A DNA stretch of 64,000 nt from Methanospirillum lacunae (GTDB lineage Archaea; Halobacteriota; Methanomicrobia; Methanomicrobiales; Methanospirillaceae): contig NZ_QGMY01000002.1 in assembly GCF_003173355.1 (NCBI RefSeq), forward strand, positions 186,001-250,000, read 5' to 3'. The notes under the pieces were generated by a model. That model worked only from the letters and a program-made list of their open reading frames with translations. It had not been told where the DNA came from and made no database searches. Each line of letters begins with the position of its first letter. The first letter of the stretch is position 1. The translations under genes were made by a program, and so were the position numbers. Positions 1-8,074 of this stretch are shown here, piece by piece.

Positions 1-462
1 TGTTGCCTTGAGGAGCGAAAGCATCTTTTTGTTTTCAGCCTCGCTAATTTTGAGGGCTTCATCAGCCTGCTTTCTGGCTACAATCTCTCCAAGGTTCTTT
101 ATTAGAACCATGAACTGTGGGGCGGGATCCTCTCCCTTTACTAAATAAAAATCTGCCCCTGCATTTAATGCATCGATTGCAACCGATTCACACCCCTCCC
201 CTGTGTAGATAATAAAAGGAATAGAGTTACCCTGACTTCTCACTATTCGGAGTAGATCAAGACCATCTATCTCTGGCATGAGATAATCTGCGATGATAGC
301 AGAGTAAGAGTTTTTCTGGAGCATTTCAAGAGCCTGCTGGCCTGAATCAACTGACTCTACTGAGTATCTCGGTTCTTCGGTAAGATAATGCGAGATTATT
401 TTTTGAAACTCCTGATCATCATCGACCACCAGAACTCTGATATCAGTAGGCTCCGGATACAT
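1..462 (-). CDS. Response regulator receiver protein, C-terminus beyond window
   Basis: Reading from the ATG at 462, the product opens with a CheY-like receiver domain. It shows the acidic pair in VLVVDDD, the phosphoacceptor Asp in the ADYLMP strand, the Thr of the FIIYTGEG strand and the conserved Lys in FYLVKGED. After about residue 125 a charged helical linker (KQADEALKISEAENKK) begins, of the kind that leads into PAS or histidine-kinase modules. The gene runs off the left edge, so the output domain is unseen. The receiver is similar in layout to the second regulator at 4211-5851, which suggests the two are paralogues. The partner kinase is not visible here. Confidence 0.85.
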   Translation of the reverse strand, partial: MYPEPTDIRVLVVDDDQEFQKIISHYLTEEPRYSVESVDSGQQALEMLQKNSYSAIIADYLMPEIDGLDLLRIVRSQGNSIPFIIYTGEGCESVAIDALNAGADFYLVKGEDPAPQFMVLIKNLGEIVARKQADEALKISEAENKKMLSLLKAT

Positions 463-530
463 TGCTAGCCTGTAAGCTGATGAACTGTATAAAGGATTCT
501 TCAGGATGGGATCATTTATCAGTAAATAAT

Positions 531-899
531 TTATTCAGTCGTTGCAATAACTCCCTCCGGTTCACATCCGGCTATTCCATCAGGTGGATGGCGAAATTTG
601 CCTCCCCAGATAAGCATCTCATCAATTATTGGAAGTATCTCTTTTCCCTGTTCAGTGAGGGCATACTCCACCCGAGGCGGGACCTCTGGGTATACAGTCC
701 TGGAAATAATAGCCTCATTTTCAAGATCACGGAGATGTTTAGTAATGGTCTTTGAGTTGATTCCACACATCCGATTCTGCAATTCAGAAAATCTCAATGT
801 ACTGGTACGGAGATGCCAGATGATCATGAGATTCCACTTGCTCCCAATAATGTCTACGACTGATTCTAGTCTACATTTAGTTACTTTTTCGCATTTCAA
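531..899 (-). CDS. HxlR-family winged-helix transcriptional regulator
   Basis: The 122-residue product has the usual length and layout of the HxlR family: an N-terminal Cys-containing segment (CEKVTKC), then the helix GSKWNLMIIWHL, the recognition region FSELQNRMCGINSKTITKHLRDLE, and a wing around PRVEYALTEQG. HxlR proteins bind DNA as dimers, and several respond to electrophiles or redox stress through N-terminal cysteines; that role is inferred here. It is divergent from the ferredoxin-nitroreductase gene at 998, with about 100 bp of shared promoter region containing short palindromes, so the neighbouring redox genes are the likely targets. Confidence 0.9.
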   Translation of the reverse strand: MKCEKVTKCRLESVVDIIGSKWNLMIIWHLRTSTLRFSELQNRMCGINSKTITKHLRDLENEAIISRTVYPEVPPRVEYALTEQGKEILPIIDEMLIWGGKFRHPPDGIAGCEPEGVIATTE

Positions 900-997
900 T
901 TATAATTCCTCAATACTTACTATTGGGTTATAGTATTACTAAATCTCTTCTGATATCTATAATAGAGTATAATGGAGATTCTTTGAGGAGGACCTTT
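900..997. promoter_or_regulatory. Divergent promoter region between HxlR regulator and nitroreductase
   Basis: This AT-rich gap holds an 11-bp palindrome at 931-941 (TAGTA-T-TACTA) and an inverted repeat CAATA/TATTG at 911-915 and 921-925. Together they are a plausible operator for the divergently encoded HxlR dimer. A Shine-Dalgarno sequence (GAGGAGG, about 985-991) lies just before the ATG at 998. The operator role is inferred from position and symmetry only. Confidence 0.4.
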
Positions 998-1813
998 ATG
1001 GCAATAATAGTTCAAGATAAGAGTTGTAACAGGTGTGGGGTCTGTGCCGACATATGTCCCATGGGAATTATACACTCCTCATTAGATGGCGAGATCCCAT
1101 TTGTTGCTGAATCACAGGCAGCATGGTGCGTGTCATGTGGACAATGTTCTTCGTTCTGTCCTACAGGAGCGCTTACCCTTGAGAAAGATCAAGGACTTAC
1201 ACCTGAACCGGCATGGAACGGCAACGGTCTTTCGCCTGAACTTTTGGTATCTTACCTTAAGAGTCGCCGTTCAATCCGAAATTTTAAAAATGAACCCGTA
1301 TCCCGGGAGACTATCGAAGCACTGCTTGATGTGGCACGGTATGCCGCCTCTGGAGGCAATGGACAACCGGTTCAATGGCTGATAATCCATGATCCTGAAA
1401 AGGTACAAAAAGTTGCCAAAGCTGTCATTGACTGGATGCGAACACTCGTGGGAAGCAACCATCCATTGAGTAAATATATTCCGATCCTTATTACTGGATG
1501 GGAGAATGGGTTGGATCCCATCTGTCGGAACGCCCCTCATTTGTTGATCCCTCATATTCCTGAAGAGATACCCATTGCGCATGTTGATGGAATCATTGCT
1601 CTCACACATGTTGACATCGCTGCACCTGCATTTGGTGTTGGGACATGCTGGGGAGGGTTTGTGGCTCTGGCCTCCCAGGAATCATCAGAGATTCGTGATA
1701 TTTATGCTCTTCCGGCGGGGAGAAAACCACTATATGCAATGATGTTCGGGTACCCGAAATACAGGTCTGCCTCTATACCGACGAGGAATAAGGCTGTGAT
1801 CACCTGGCAGTGA
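998..1813 (+). CDS. Ferredoxin-nitroreductase fusion protein
   Basis: The N-terminal 65 residues form a two-cluster 4Fe-4S ferredoxin module (CNRCGVCADICPMGII and CVSCGQCSSFCPTGAL). A nitroreductase-type FMN domain follows, starting near SRRSIRNFKNEPVSRETIEALLDVARYAASGGN and ending at the family-typical GYPK. Such fusions are predicted to pass electrons from ferredoxin clusters to FMN to reduce nitro compounds, quinones or other small acceptors; the substrate cannot be read from sequence. The ATG at 998 is chosen because GAGGAGG lies just upstream; an in-frame start at 923 would add 25 residues without ferredoxin character. Divergent from an HxlR regulator and followed after 12 bp by a flavoprotein gene, it is probably the first gene of a redox operon. 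Confidence 0.9.
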   Translation: MAIIVQDKSCNRCGVCADICPMGIIHSSLDGEIPFVAESQAAWCVSCGQCSSFCPTGALTLEKDQGLTPEPAWNGNGLSPELLVSYLKSRRSIRNFKNEPVSRETIEALLDVARYAASGGNGQPVQWLIIHDPEKVQKVAKAVIDWMRTLVGSNHPLSKYIPILITGWENGLDPICRNAPHLLIPHIPEEIPIAHVDGIIALTHVDIAAPAFGVGTCWGGFVALASQESSEIRDIYALPAGRKPLYAMMFGYPKYRSASIPTRNKAVITWQ

Positions 1814-1825
1814 CGGTGTGTTAAC

Positions 1826-2479
1826 ATGGTCAAAAAAATTATTGCAATCAATGGAAGTCCCAGGAAAACCTGGAATACAGCAACACTTCTCCAGCAAGTA
1901 CTGGATGGGGCAGCTTCAAAGGGAGCAGAGACTGAACTTGTACATCTCTATGACCTTGATTATAAAGGATGTACCAGCTGCTTTGCATGTAAATTAAAGG
2001 ATGGGAAGAGCTATGGGAGATGTGCTATCAGAGATGAACTGACCCCTGTTCTTGATAAAATCAAGAATGTCGATGCCCTCATTCTGGGTTCACCTCTGTA
2101 CTTTGGAACAGTCACTGGTGAGATGCGTTGTTTTATGGAACGCCTCATGTTTCCGTACATGGTCTATGCCAAACCTCCTCAGTCACTCTTTGGAAGGACG
2201 ATACCATCGGCTTTTGTGTACACCATGAACGTTTCAGAAAATGTGATTTCTGAATATGGATATGATGTACATTTCAAAACCAATCAATCCGTACTTGAGC
2301 GACTGTTTGGCTCATGTGAGTCGCTGTTCTCGTATGAAACATTGCAATTTGAAGATTATTCAAAGATAGTGTTCAGCTACTGCGATCCTGCTGAGAGGAT
2401 AGAGAGGAGAAAGACAGTATTTCCCAAAGATTGTGAAAAAGCGTATAATCTGGGACAACGACTCGTACAAACTGACTGA
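1826..2479 (+). CDS. Flavodoxin-fold iron-sulfur flavoprotein-like reductase
   Basis: The product belongs to the NADPH-dependent FMN reductase/flavodoxin-like fold: it starts with IIAINGSPRKTWNTATLLQQ (phosphate-binding loop for FMN), and the second FMN contact is in ILGSPLYFGTVTGEMRCFMERL. Residues near 49-65 contain a Cys cluster (GCTSCFACK, then a further Cys in GRCAIRDEL) that matches the compact cluster motif of archaeal iron-sulfur flavoproteins (Isf). Isf accepts electrons from ferredoxin and can reduce O2 or peroxide in methanogens. The gene follows the ferredoxin-nitroreductase by 12 bp, so co-transcription is likely. Assignment to Isf in the strict sense is uncertain because many related flavoproteins share this motif. 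Confidence 0.82.
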   Translation: MVKKIIAINGSPRKTWNTATLLQQVLDGAASKGAETELVHLYDLDYKGCTSCFACKLKDGKSYGRCAIRDELTPVLDKIKNVDALILGSPLYFGTVTGEMRCFMERLMFPYMVYAKPPQSLFGRTIPSAFVYTMNVSENVISEYGYDVHFKTNQSVLERLFGSCESLFSYETLQFEDYSKIVFSYCDPAERIERRKTVFPKDCEKAYNLGQRLVQTD

Positions 2480-2608
2480 TTATTGTATAATCAGATTTAC
2501 CTTTTCGAATCTCTTTTTTTCATCCGTCTTGCTACTCAACAGTGAGTATAAGTAGAAGGTATCTACATTATCCAGTTATTCTGCTATTGGCATGAACTGG
2601 TGTGCATC

Positions 2609-3454
2609 ATGAAAAGGAAGATAATTACCATCGATGAGGAAAAATGCACCGGATGTGGGCAATGCATACCTGATTGTCCTGAGGGAGCGTTGCAACTTCT
2701 GGATGGAAAGGCACGGCTGATAAGTGATCTTTTTTGTGATGGACTTGGAGCCTGTATCGGAACCTGTCCGGAAGGTGCAATTACAGTTATTGAACGTGAG
2801 GCTGGTGCATATGACGAAAAGGAAGTTATGAAGAATATTGCCAGACAGGGTGAGGCAGTCATACGAGCTCATCTTGAGCATCTTGCCGGACACAATGAGA
2901 TGGATCTCTATCACCAGGCTTTATCTTCGCTCCAAGACATGAGAATCCCGGTCCCTAATCATCAGGTAAACCCTGGTCACACAGAGCATCAGCATTCCAA
3001 GAATCCGGTTGCAACCTGCCCCGGATTGGCAGCCCAAACAATAGAGCATGAACATCCATCAAATCAGACATTAGTTCATACAGAATCAGAACTTCGTCAG
3101 TGGCCTGTACAGCTCAGACTCCTGAATCCATTAAACCCATATTTTGATAATGCTCATCTGTTAGTTGCAGCAGATTGTGTCCCATTTGCATTTGCAGATT
3201 TTCATCTGAAGTTTCTTAAGAATAAAATTTTGATCATCTTCTGCCCAAAACTTGATTCAGATATTGGGGAGTACATCAGCAAACTTACAGAAATTTTAAA
3301 GAATCACACAATCAAATCCATTACTACTGTCCATATGACAGTCCCTTGTTGCAGCGGTATAAATTACGTGGTGAATGAAGCCTTGAAAAAATCAGGAAAA
3401 GAGATTCCTGTTCAGGATTTCATCATAACCCTGCAAGGAACTGTTGCCAAGTGA
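2609..3454 (+). CDS. 4Fe-4S ferredoxin with long C-terminal extension
   Basis: Two 4Fe-4S motifs are at the N-terminus (CTGCGQCIPDCPEGAL and CDGLGACIGTCPEGAI). After them come a charged, histidine-rich linker (HQVNPGHTEHQHSKNP) and a C-terminal part that contains MTVPCCSGINYVVNEALKKSG. Anaerobes carry related proteins that couple a ferredoxin head to a domain of unknown role. The ATG at 2609 is preferred; a GTG three codons upstream (2600) is an alternative start. It follows the redox pair after 120 bp with its own T-rich spacer, so it may be a separate unit. Electron carriage is clear from the motifs; the partner enzyme is not known. Confidence 0.85.
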   Translation: MKRKIITIDEEKCTGCGQCIPDCPEGALQLLDGKARLISDLFCDGLGACIGTCPEGAITVIEREAGAYDEKEVMKNIARQGEAVIRAHLEHLAGHNEMDLYHQALSSLQDMRIPVPNHQVNPGHTEHQHSKNPVATCPGLAAQTIEHEHPSNQTLVHTESELRQWPVQLRLLNPLNPYFDNAHLLVAADCVPFAFADFHLKFLKNKILIIFCPKLDSDIGEYISKLTEILKNHTIKSITTVHMTVPCCSGINYVVNEALKKSGKEIPVQDFIITLQGTVAK

Positions 3455-3514
3455 CGTGGCTATGATCTTCTGATCTAACACGTATTTATACGACTCGGGT
3501 TCTAACGTATCGGT

Positions 3515-4198
3515 ATGGCACACCATACAATCAAGTCCCCGGTGGTCCTTGTCAACCTCAAGTGTTATCAGGAGTCGGTGGGTCACGGTGCCCACCGCAT
3601 AGCACAGGCTGCACAGGAAGTAGCAGAAGAGAGCGGGGTCTCAATTGCCCTTGCACCAATGTACATGGACATTCATCCGATCAAGCATCACTTTGGCATA
3701 CCCGTTTTCGCCCAGCATTTTGATCCAATATCTCCCGGCGCTCATACCGGACGCATTCCTCTCACTGCAATAAAAACTGCAGGGGCAGTAGGGTCTCTGA
3801 TAAACCACTCTGAATATCGCCTCTCGATTGCAGATATCGAAACAAACGTTCAGGCTCTGCGTAATGAAGGGATGATCTCCTGTGTCTGTTCAAACAACGT
3901 TGCTACAACATCTGCAGTTGCAACTCTGGGACCAGATTATGTTGCAATAGAGCCTCCAGAATTAATAGGCGGAAAAATATCTGTAGCTGAAGCGAATCCG
4001 GAGATCATAACCGGTTCAGTACAGGCAGCCTTGAAAGCAAATCCTGATGTAAAAGTGCTGACCGGTGCTGGGATTCATTCAGGAAAATGTGTGAAGACAG
4101 CCGTGGATCTTGGAACTGTAGGTGTACTGCTTGCATCCAGTGTGGTAAAGGCAGAAGATCCCGGTGCAGTGCTCCGTGATCTGGTCTCACTTCTGTGA
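3515..4198 (+). CDS. tpiA: Triosephosphate isomerase, archaeal type
   Basis: It interconverts dihydroxyacetone phosphate and glyceraldehyde-3-phosphate in the cytoplasm (gluconeogenesis and glycolysis). The 227-residue length fits the short archaeal enzyme class. Visible hallmarks are the substrate Lys in VNLKCY, the electrophilic His region in INHSEYR, the catalytic Glu in VAIEPPELIGG, and the phosphate-binding GAGIHSGKCV and GVLLASSVVKA near the end. The start at 3515 lies 29 bp after a probable TATA region. It stands alone, with a convergent regulator gene 12 bp downstream. Confidence 0.96.
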   Translation: MAHHTIKSPVVLVNLKCYQESVGHGAHRIAQAAQEVAEESGVSIALAPMYMDIHPIKHHFGIPVFAQHFDPISPGAHTGRIPLTAIKTAGAVGSLINHSEYRLSIADIETNVQALRNEGMISCVCSNNVATTSAVATLGPDYVAIEPPELIGGKISVAEANPEIITGSVQAALKANPDVKVLTGAGIHSGKCVKTAVDLGTVGVLLASSVVKAEDPGAVLRDLVSLL

Positions 4199-4210
4199 GA
4201 CTATTCCGTT

Positions 4211-5851
4211 CTAGTTCTGATAATGTTCATCAATGGTCAGGAGTACTTCTGTGACCCGATGTCCCTCGTCGTAGTAGGGCTGTATTGTATAATAGATGAT
4301 CTTACCTAAACCATTTTCCGGGTTATATTCACATCGCCCATGAACCGGCTGCCCGATTGCCTGTGCTTTAGAGAAGTCTGTGAACAGGTCTTTATCTTTC
4401 AGCCCGGTAACCTGGTGAAGGTTCATGCCCTGTAGTGCATTCACTTTTTTCCCTAAAAGTTCTGCAGCCCGCACATTAGCCTCATGGATTACTCCATCAG
4501 GATTACAGGTCAGAAGGCCAATGTGAACATGATGAAAAATACTTGCATATCGTTTGCGTTCAATAATGAGTTCCCGGGTTGCCTCTCTTTCAGTAGTAAC
4601 ATCATGCCCAATCCCCACAGATCCGATGAGGTTTCCAGAATTATCAAAGAAAGGGACCTTTCTTATCTCCAGATGTATCGGCTTTCCATCAACGAGTACT
4701 GACTCATCGCGTGTTGCGTTCCCGCCTGATCGGCTTTCGTGGTCATAATTAATTGCATCTGTTCTTCGTGGAAGTTTCCGGGAAGCTTCTGTGTTCATGA
4801 ATATGTACCTGCCCTGAAGATCCCTGGCCCACAACATGTCAGGAACTGTATCGCAGAGCTGATGCATCATAGAATACATGGATTCGTACTTTTCTTTTCC
4901 TGATATGAGTTCTGAATGCATCTCTTCATGATGAAGAGCTGATCCAACAATGGATGCTGCTGCCTGAAGTGCGTCAACTTCTACTACTGCCCATTGTCGC
5001 TCTGAAAGGCAGTCACAGAACCAGATCATTCCCCTTACTTTCCTGTCTGCTACAATGGGGAAAGCGGCAATAGATCTTATTTTTTCTTCCTCAATGAACA
5101 CTTCTGCGACATCACAAAAGACATTTGCAGAACCCACGATAGGAGAACCCTGTAGCATCTTTTCTATCCAGGATGAATCGTTTCCCGGGTTAAGTACCAG
5201 TCCTTCTTCAGGTTCTGGATCTCCAAGCCTGCTCCAACTACAGAGACGTGAATATGTTTGAACTCCGGATTCCTGTGGTTCATCCCTGAAGATAAGGACC
5301 ATATCCACTTCGGTTGCGAGACCAAAAAGTGCCAGAGATTCTTTTAAGGCCTTTTTGTATGTTTCTCCACCAAGAAAGAGGGTTGCAACCAGACTCACCG
5401 TCTCAAGGATGGCATCCCTTCTCTTTAAAGCCAGCCTTGCGTTATGTTTTTTTATTGCATAATCAACTTTATGATTGAGTTCTGCAAAGAGGGTCTTTGT
5501 ATCTCCTCCTTTTGGTATAAAAAAATCGGCCCCTGTGTTGATGGCTTCAATAACCACAGATTCCTTGCCCCGACCGCTAAATAAGATAAAAGGTATATCA
5601 GGATCTAATGAACGGATTTCTTTTAAAAGTTCGATCCCAGTCATTGTGGGCATCTCGTAATCTGATATTACACACGAGTACGAGCCGGTTTTAAAACAGG
5701 CAAGGGCTTCCTCAGCACTGTGAACCACATCCACCCTGAATCGTCCACCCCGTTCAAGGCATAATCTGGTTATATCACAGATCATAGGCTCGTCATCCAC
5801 ATGAAGCACCCGTTCATGTGCAATCGCGGGTATCTCTACTTTATTATTCAT
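4211..5851 (-). CDS. Response regulator with GAF-like and two PAS domains
   Basis: The 546-residue soluble protein has a receiver domain at about 12-125 (VLHVDDEP, phosphoacceptor Asp in CVISDYEMP, Lys in FFIPKGGD). A GAF-like region follows at about 140-310 (FPIVADRKVRGMIWFCD), then two PAS domains at about 325-435 (TVPDMLWARDLQGRYIFMN) and 440-546 (HIGLLTCNPDGVIHEAN). The protein ends inside the second PAS without any HisKA or HATPase region, so it looks like a receiver-sensor adaptor rather than a kinase; such receiver-PAS proteins are common in methanogens. The signal, partner and output are unknown. It is convergent with tpiA. Confidence 0.88.
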   Translation of the reverse strand: MNNKVEIPAIAHERVLHVDDEPMICDITRLCLERGGRFRVDVVHSAEEALACFKTGSYSCVISDYEMPTMTGIELLKEIRSLDPDIPFILFSGRGKESVVIEAINTGADFFIPKGGDTKTLFAELNHKVDYAIKKHNARLALKRRDAILETVSLVATLFLGGETYKKALKESLALFGLATEVDMVLIFRDEPQESGVQTYSRLCSWSRLGDPEPEEGLVLNPGNDSSWIEKMLQGSPIVGSANVFCDVAEVFIEEEKIRSIAAFPIVADRKVRGMIWFCDCLSERQWAVVEVDALQAAASIVGSALHHEEMHSELISGKEKYESMYSMMHQLCDTVPDMLWARDLQGRYIFMNTEASRKLPRRTDAINYDHESRSGGNATRDESVLVDGKPIHLEIRKVPFFDNSGNLIGSVGIGHDVTTEREATRELIIERKRYASIFHHVHIGLLTCNPDGVIHEANVRAAELLGKKVNALQGMNLHQVTGLKDKDLFTDFSKAQAIGQPVHGRCEYNPENGLGKIIYYTIQPYYDEGHRVTEVLLTIDEHYQN

Positions 5852-6052
5852 CTATTTGTTGATCGTTTTTATTTACGGTACAAATTTTGATTTTATTCCC
5901 GAAAAGTCGGTTAAAAGCCTTATAATAGTATTTTGATAGATCCTACTTAGCTTATTGCGTTGCAAATATTAATAGTCAATGAGATATCAAAACAAGTCGC
6001 TCTTATTTAAAGTGTTTTTTTCAGTATATCTGGTTCTTATCATTTCATGAAC

Positions 6053-6065
6053 GAGATATTATCTC
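6053..6065. promoter_or_regulatory. Short perfect palindrome upstream of secreted protein gene
   Basis: The sequence GAGATA-T-TATCTC is a 13-bp perfect palindrome 22 bp before the ATG at 6088, close to where transcription would begin. It could be an operator or a chance palindrome; only position supports a role. Confidence 0.25.
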
Positions 6066-6087
6066 ACCTGACATCAACATACAAATA

Positions 6088-6783
6088 ATGAGAATATTTT
6101 CGGTAATTTTCATTACATTCATATTATTTATTTCACTCACTGCAACCGGGTTCGCTGCGCCAATTCCCCAGCAGAACCAAACGGTTCAGACCACGACTTC
6201 TGTTGTAAATAACTCCTCTTCACACTCTGTACCGGTAGCAAATGTTACTGTAACCCCGGCCCCTGTGGCAGTGAATACTTCGAGTAAGAATCAGACAGTC
6301 CAGAAGAACTCTTCACAGGTCCAGGTATCTTCAGGTGATCAGCAGTTTCTCTTTCTGATGAATCAATACTGGATTCCTGATTTCTTTGATATCAAGGGAC
6401 GAATGGATGGCTCTACAACATTTGGTTCTGACCTTCCGCAAATGATGAATCTGACCGCCGATTATGCCAGAATACGGCTCAACAAGAACATCAACGAAAC
6501 AAACGGTTATTCACTCTCTCCTTCGGTGAGCAGTCTGCGAACCGAATACCAGACCGGTGCAACCAGATGCATCAAGGTCATTGACAGTGTCATGGCTCTG
6601 AATCGGAGTGTAGGATCATTTGGGCAGGATGTTCCAACGCGGACTGCGGCTCTCTCTTTATATGGAACCTGGCTCGAGTATCGGACAATGAAGGCCTATA
6701 ATCTTCAGAATATCTCATACCCTGATATCGCTGAAGTACCTCCTGACCAGTTCATGCAGGTTATGGGAGCTATTACTAAGTAG
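6088..6783 (+). CDS. Secreted protein of unknown function
   Basis: The 231-residue product starts with a clear signal peptide (FSVIFITFILFISLTATGFAA). A Thr/Val/Asn-rich low-complexity linker (residues 25-80) follows, as is common for archaeal surface proteins, with several N-x-S/T glycosylation sequons. The C-terminal 150 residues (from QQFLFLMNQYWIPDFFDIKGRMDG) look like a helical globular domain that is not recognised. There is no C-terminal membrane anchor. A TIGR00725-type gene follows within 35 bp, but the two need not be functionally linked. Confidence 0.75.
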   Translation: MRIFSVIFITFILFISLTATGFAAPIPQQNQTVQTTTSVVNNSSSHSVPVANVTVTPAPVAVNTSSKNQTVQKNSSQVQVSSGDQQFLFLMNQYWIPDFFDIKGRMDGSTTFGSDLPQMMNLTADYARIRLNKNINETNGYSLSPSVSSLRTEYQTGATRCIKVIDSVMALNRSVGSFGQDVPTRTAALSLYGTWLEYRTMKAYNLQNISYPDIAEVPPDQFMQVMGAITK

Positions 6784-6817
6784 GAAGAATTTTTTTTTCA
6801 AAACATGGGTGATCCGG

Positions 6818-7279
6818 ATGAGAAGGTATCAGATTGCGGTTATCGGTGCAGCTGAAGCAAAAGAGTGGGAAAAGGAGCTTGCATTCAGTGTAGGCAGACT
6901 GATTGCAGCTGAAGGTTGTATCCTCCTGACTGGTGGCCGAGGTGGGGTTATGGAAGCTGCAAGTCAGGGTGCCAGTGAAGCAGGTGGTTTTGTTGCAGGG
7001 ATTGTTCCAGGCTCAGAAGGAAACCAGTATCTTGATCTTATTATCAAAACCCAGATGGGCCAGGCAAGAAATGTTATCCTTGTTGAGTCAGCAGATGCAG
7101 TGATCGCTGTGTCAGGAAGTTATGGCACCTTATCTGAAATTGGAGTCTCCCTCAGAATTGGGACACCGGTGTTTGGAATTAAAACCTGGGATATTCCTGG
7201 TTTGATCCCCTGTCAAACCCCTGAAGAGGCTGTGTATAGTGCTTTAGAGTTTTGCAATTCTATGAGAATTTCTATCTGA
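6818..7279 (+). CDS. TIGR00725-family Rossmann-fold protein (LOG/MoCo-carrier-like)
   Basis: The small Rossmann-like protein begins with QIAVIGAAEAKEW, followed by LLTGGRGGVMEAASQGASEAGG and the conserved ADAVIAVSGSYGTLSEIGVSLRIGTPVFG. These are the signatures of the lysine-decarboxylase-like/MoCo-carrier superfamily, subgroup TIGR00725. Members bind nucleotides or phosphoribosyl compounds; no specific reaction is established for this subgroup. The ATG at 6818 is preferred over the GTG at 6809 because GGTGA (6808-6812) then serves as its Shine-Dalgarno sequence. Confidence 0.85.
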   Translation: MRRYQIAVIGAAEAKEWEKELAFSVGRLIAAEGCILLTGGRGGVMEAASQGASEAGGFVAGIVPGSEGNQYLDLIIKTQMGQARNVILVESADAVIAVSGSYGTLSEIGVSLRIGTPVFGIKTWDIPGLIPCQTPEEAVYSALEFCNSMRISI

Positions 7280-7354
7280 ATTCATATATCCGGGAGCGTT
7301 GTCTTTTTTTCTGGAACCTGCTCCTGACATATGTCCGTGGAAATTTTAATTTTG

Positions 7355-7390
7355 CATCAAACCTCAGGTCCGGGTTCTGTTTGTTTGATG
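7355..7390. promoter_or_regulatory. Inverted repeat upstream of phosphate uptake operon
   Basis: CATCAAAC (7355-7362) and GTTTGATG (7383-7390) form exact 8-bp inverted arms separated by 20 bp. They sit about 10 bp before a TATA-like CATATTTAG (from 7403). A dimeric regulator that binds two half-sites is a reasonable reading, and the downstream genes encode phosphate uptake. No known regulator is identified. Confidence 0.4.
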
Positions 7391-7439
7391 AACAGAACGG
7401 AGCATATTTAGCCTATCAGAAGACATTTATTGCGATACC

Positions 7440-8069
7440 GTGGGGATCAAAGAGTGGCTCATACCGCAGGATAAGGTGTTTTTTGACCTCTTCGAGCGTT
7501 TAGCCCGCATTGTTGTCATATCCGCCGAAGAACTCGAGTCGATGGTGAACAACCAGCAGGATCGGGATATTGCCTTTAAGAAGATCAAAGACCTTGAGCA
7601 TCAGGGTGACCAGATCACGCACGAGATATATGAGAACCTGAACCGGACATTTATCACTCCGCTCGATCCTCTTGAGATCTCGCGTCTTGCATCAGCATTA
7701 GATGATATTCTGGACTACATAGATGATTCAGCAGAGAAGATGATCAATTATGGAGTCCTTGAATTTGACAATTACATGCAGGACTTTGCACAGCTTATTC
7801 GGCTCTCGGTTATTCAACTTGAAAACGGAGTCAAATTAATCCGGTCGACCAAGGATCTGGTAAGACTGGATTCATGTGGGATAGAAGTTAACCGGCTTGA
7901 AAACCTCGCCGATGATCTACTCTCAAAATCAATCAAACATTTGTTCATGGGTAATGACCCGGTGACGATAATTAAACTCAAAGATATCTACGAATGCCTC
8001 GAAACAGCAACGGATAAATGTGAGGATGTCACCAATGTCCTCTCTGATATCAGCATCCGTCATTCGTGA
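7440..8069 (+). CDS. DUF47/PhoU-like phosphate transport accessory protein
   Basis: The 209-residue, all-helical protein has the canonical DUF47 opening (IKEWLIPQDKVFFDLFERLA) and the acidic metal-binding helices of PhoU-like proteins (KDLEHQGDQITHEIYENLNRTFITPLDPLEI and LDDILDYIDDSAEKM). Partners of this type are almost always encoded next to PiT permeases and are thought to modulate phosphate flux. The GTG start at 7440 reproduces the family N-terminus exactly. The PiT permease starts 5 bp after its stop, so the pair is an operon. Confidence 0.93.
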   Translation: MGIKEWLIPQDKVFFDLFERLARIVVISAEELESMVNNQQDRDIAFKKIKDLEHQGDQITHEIYENLNRTFITPLDPLEISRLASALDDILDYIDDSAEKMINYGVLEFDNYMQDFAQLIRLSVIQLENGVKLIRSTKDLVRLDSCGIEVNRLENLADDLLSKSIKHLFMGNDPVTIIKLKDIYECLETATDKCEDVTNVLSDISIRHS

Positions 8070-8074
8070 TTTAG

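Noticed and set aside
5055-5261. Open frames antisense to the receiver-GAF-PAS gene
   Set aside because: They mirror the codon structure of the real gene and have no start signals.
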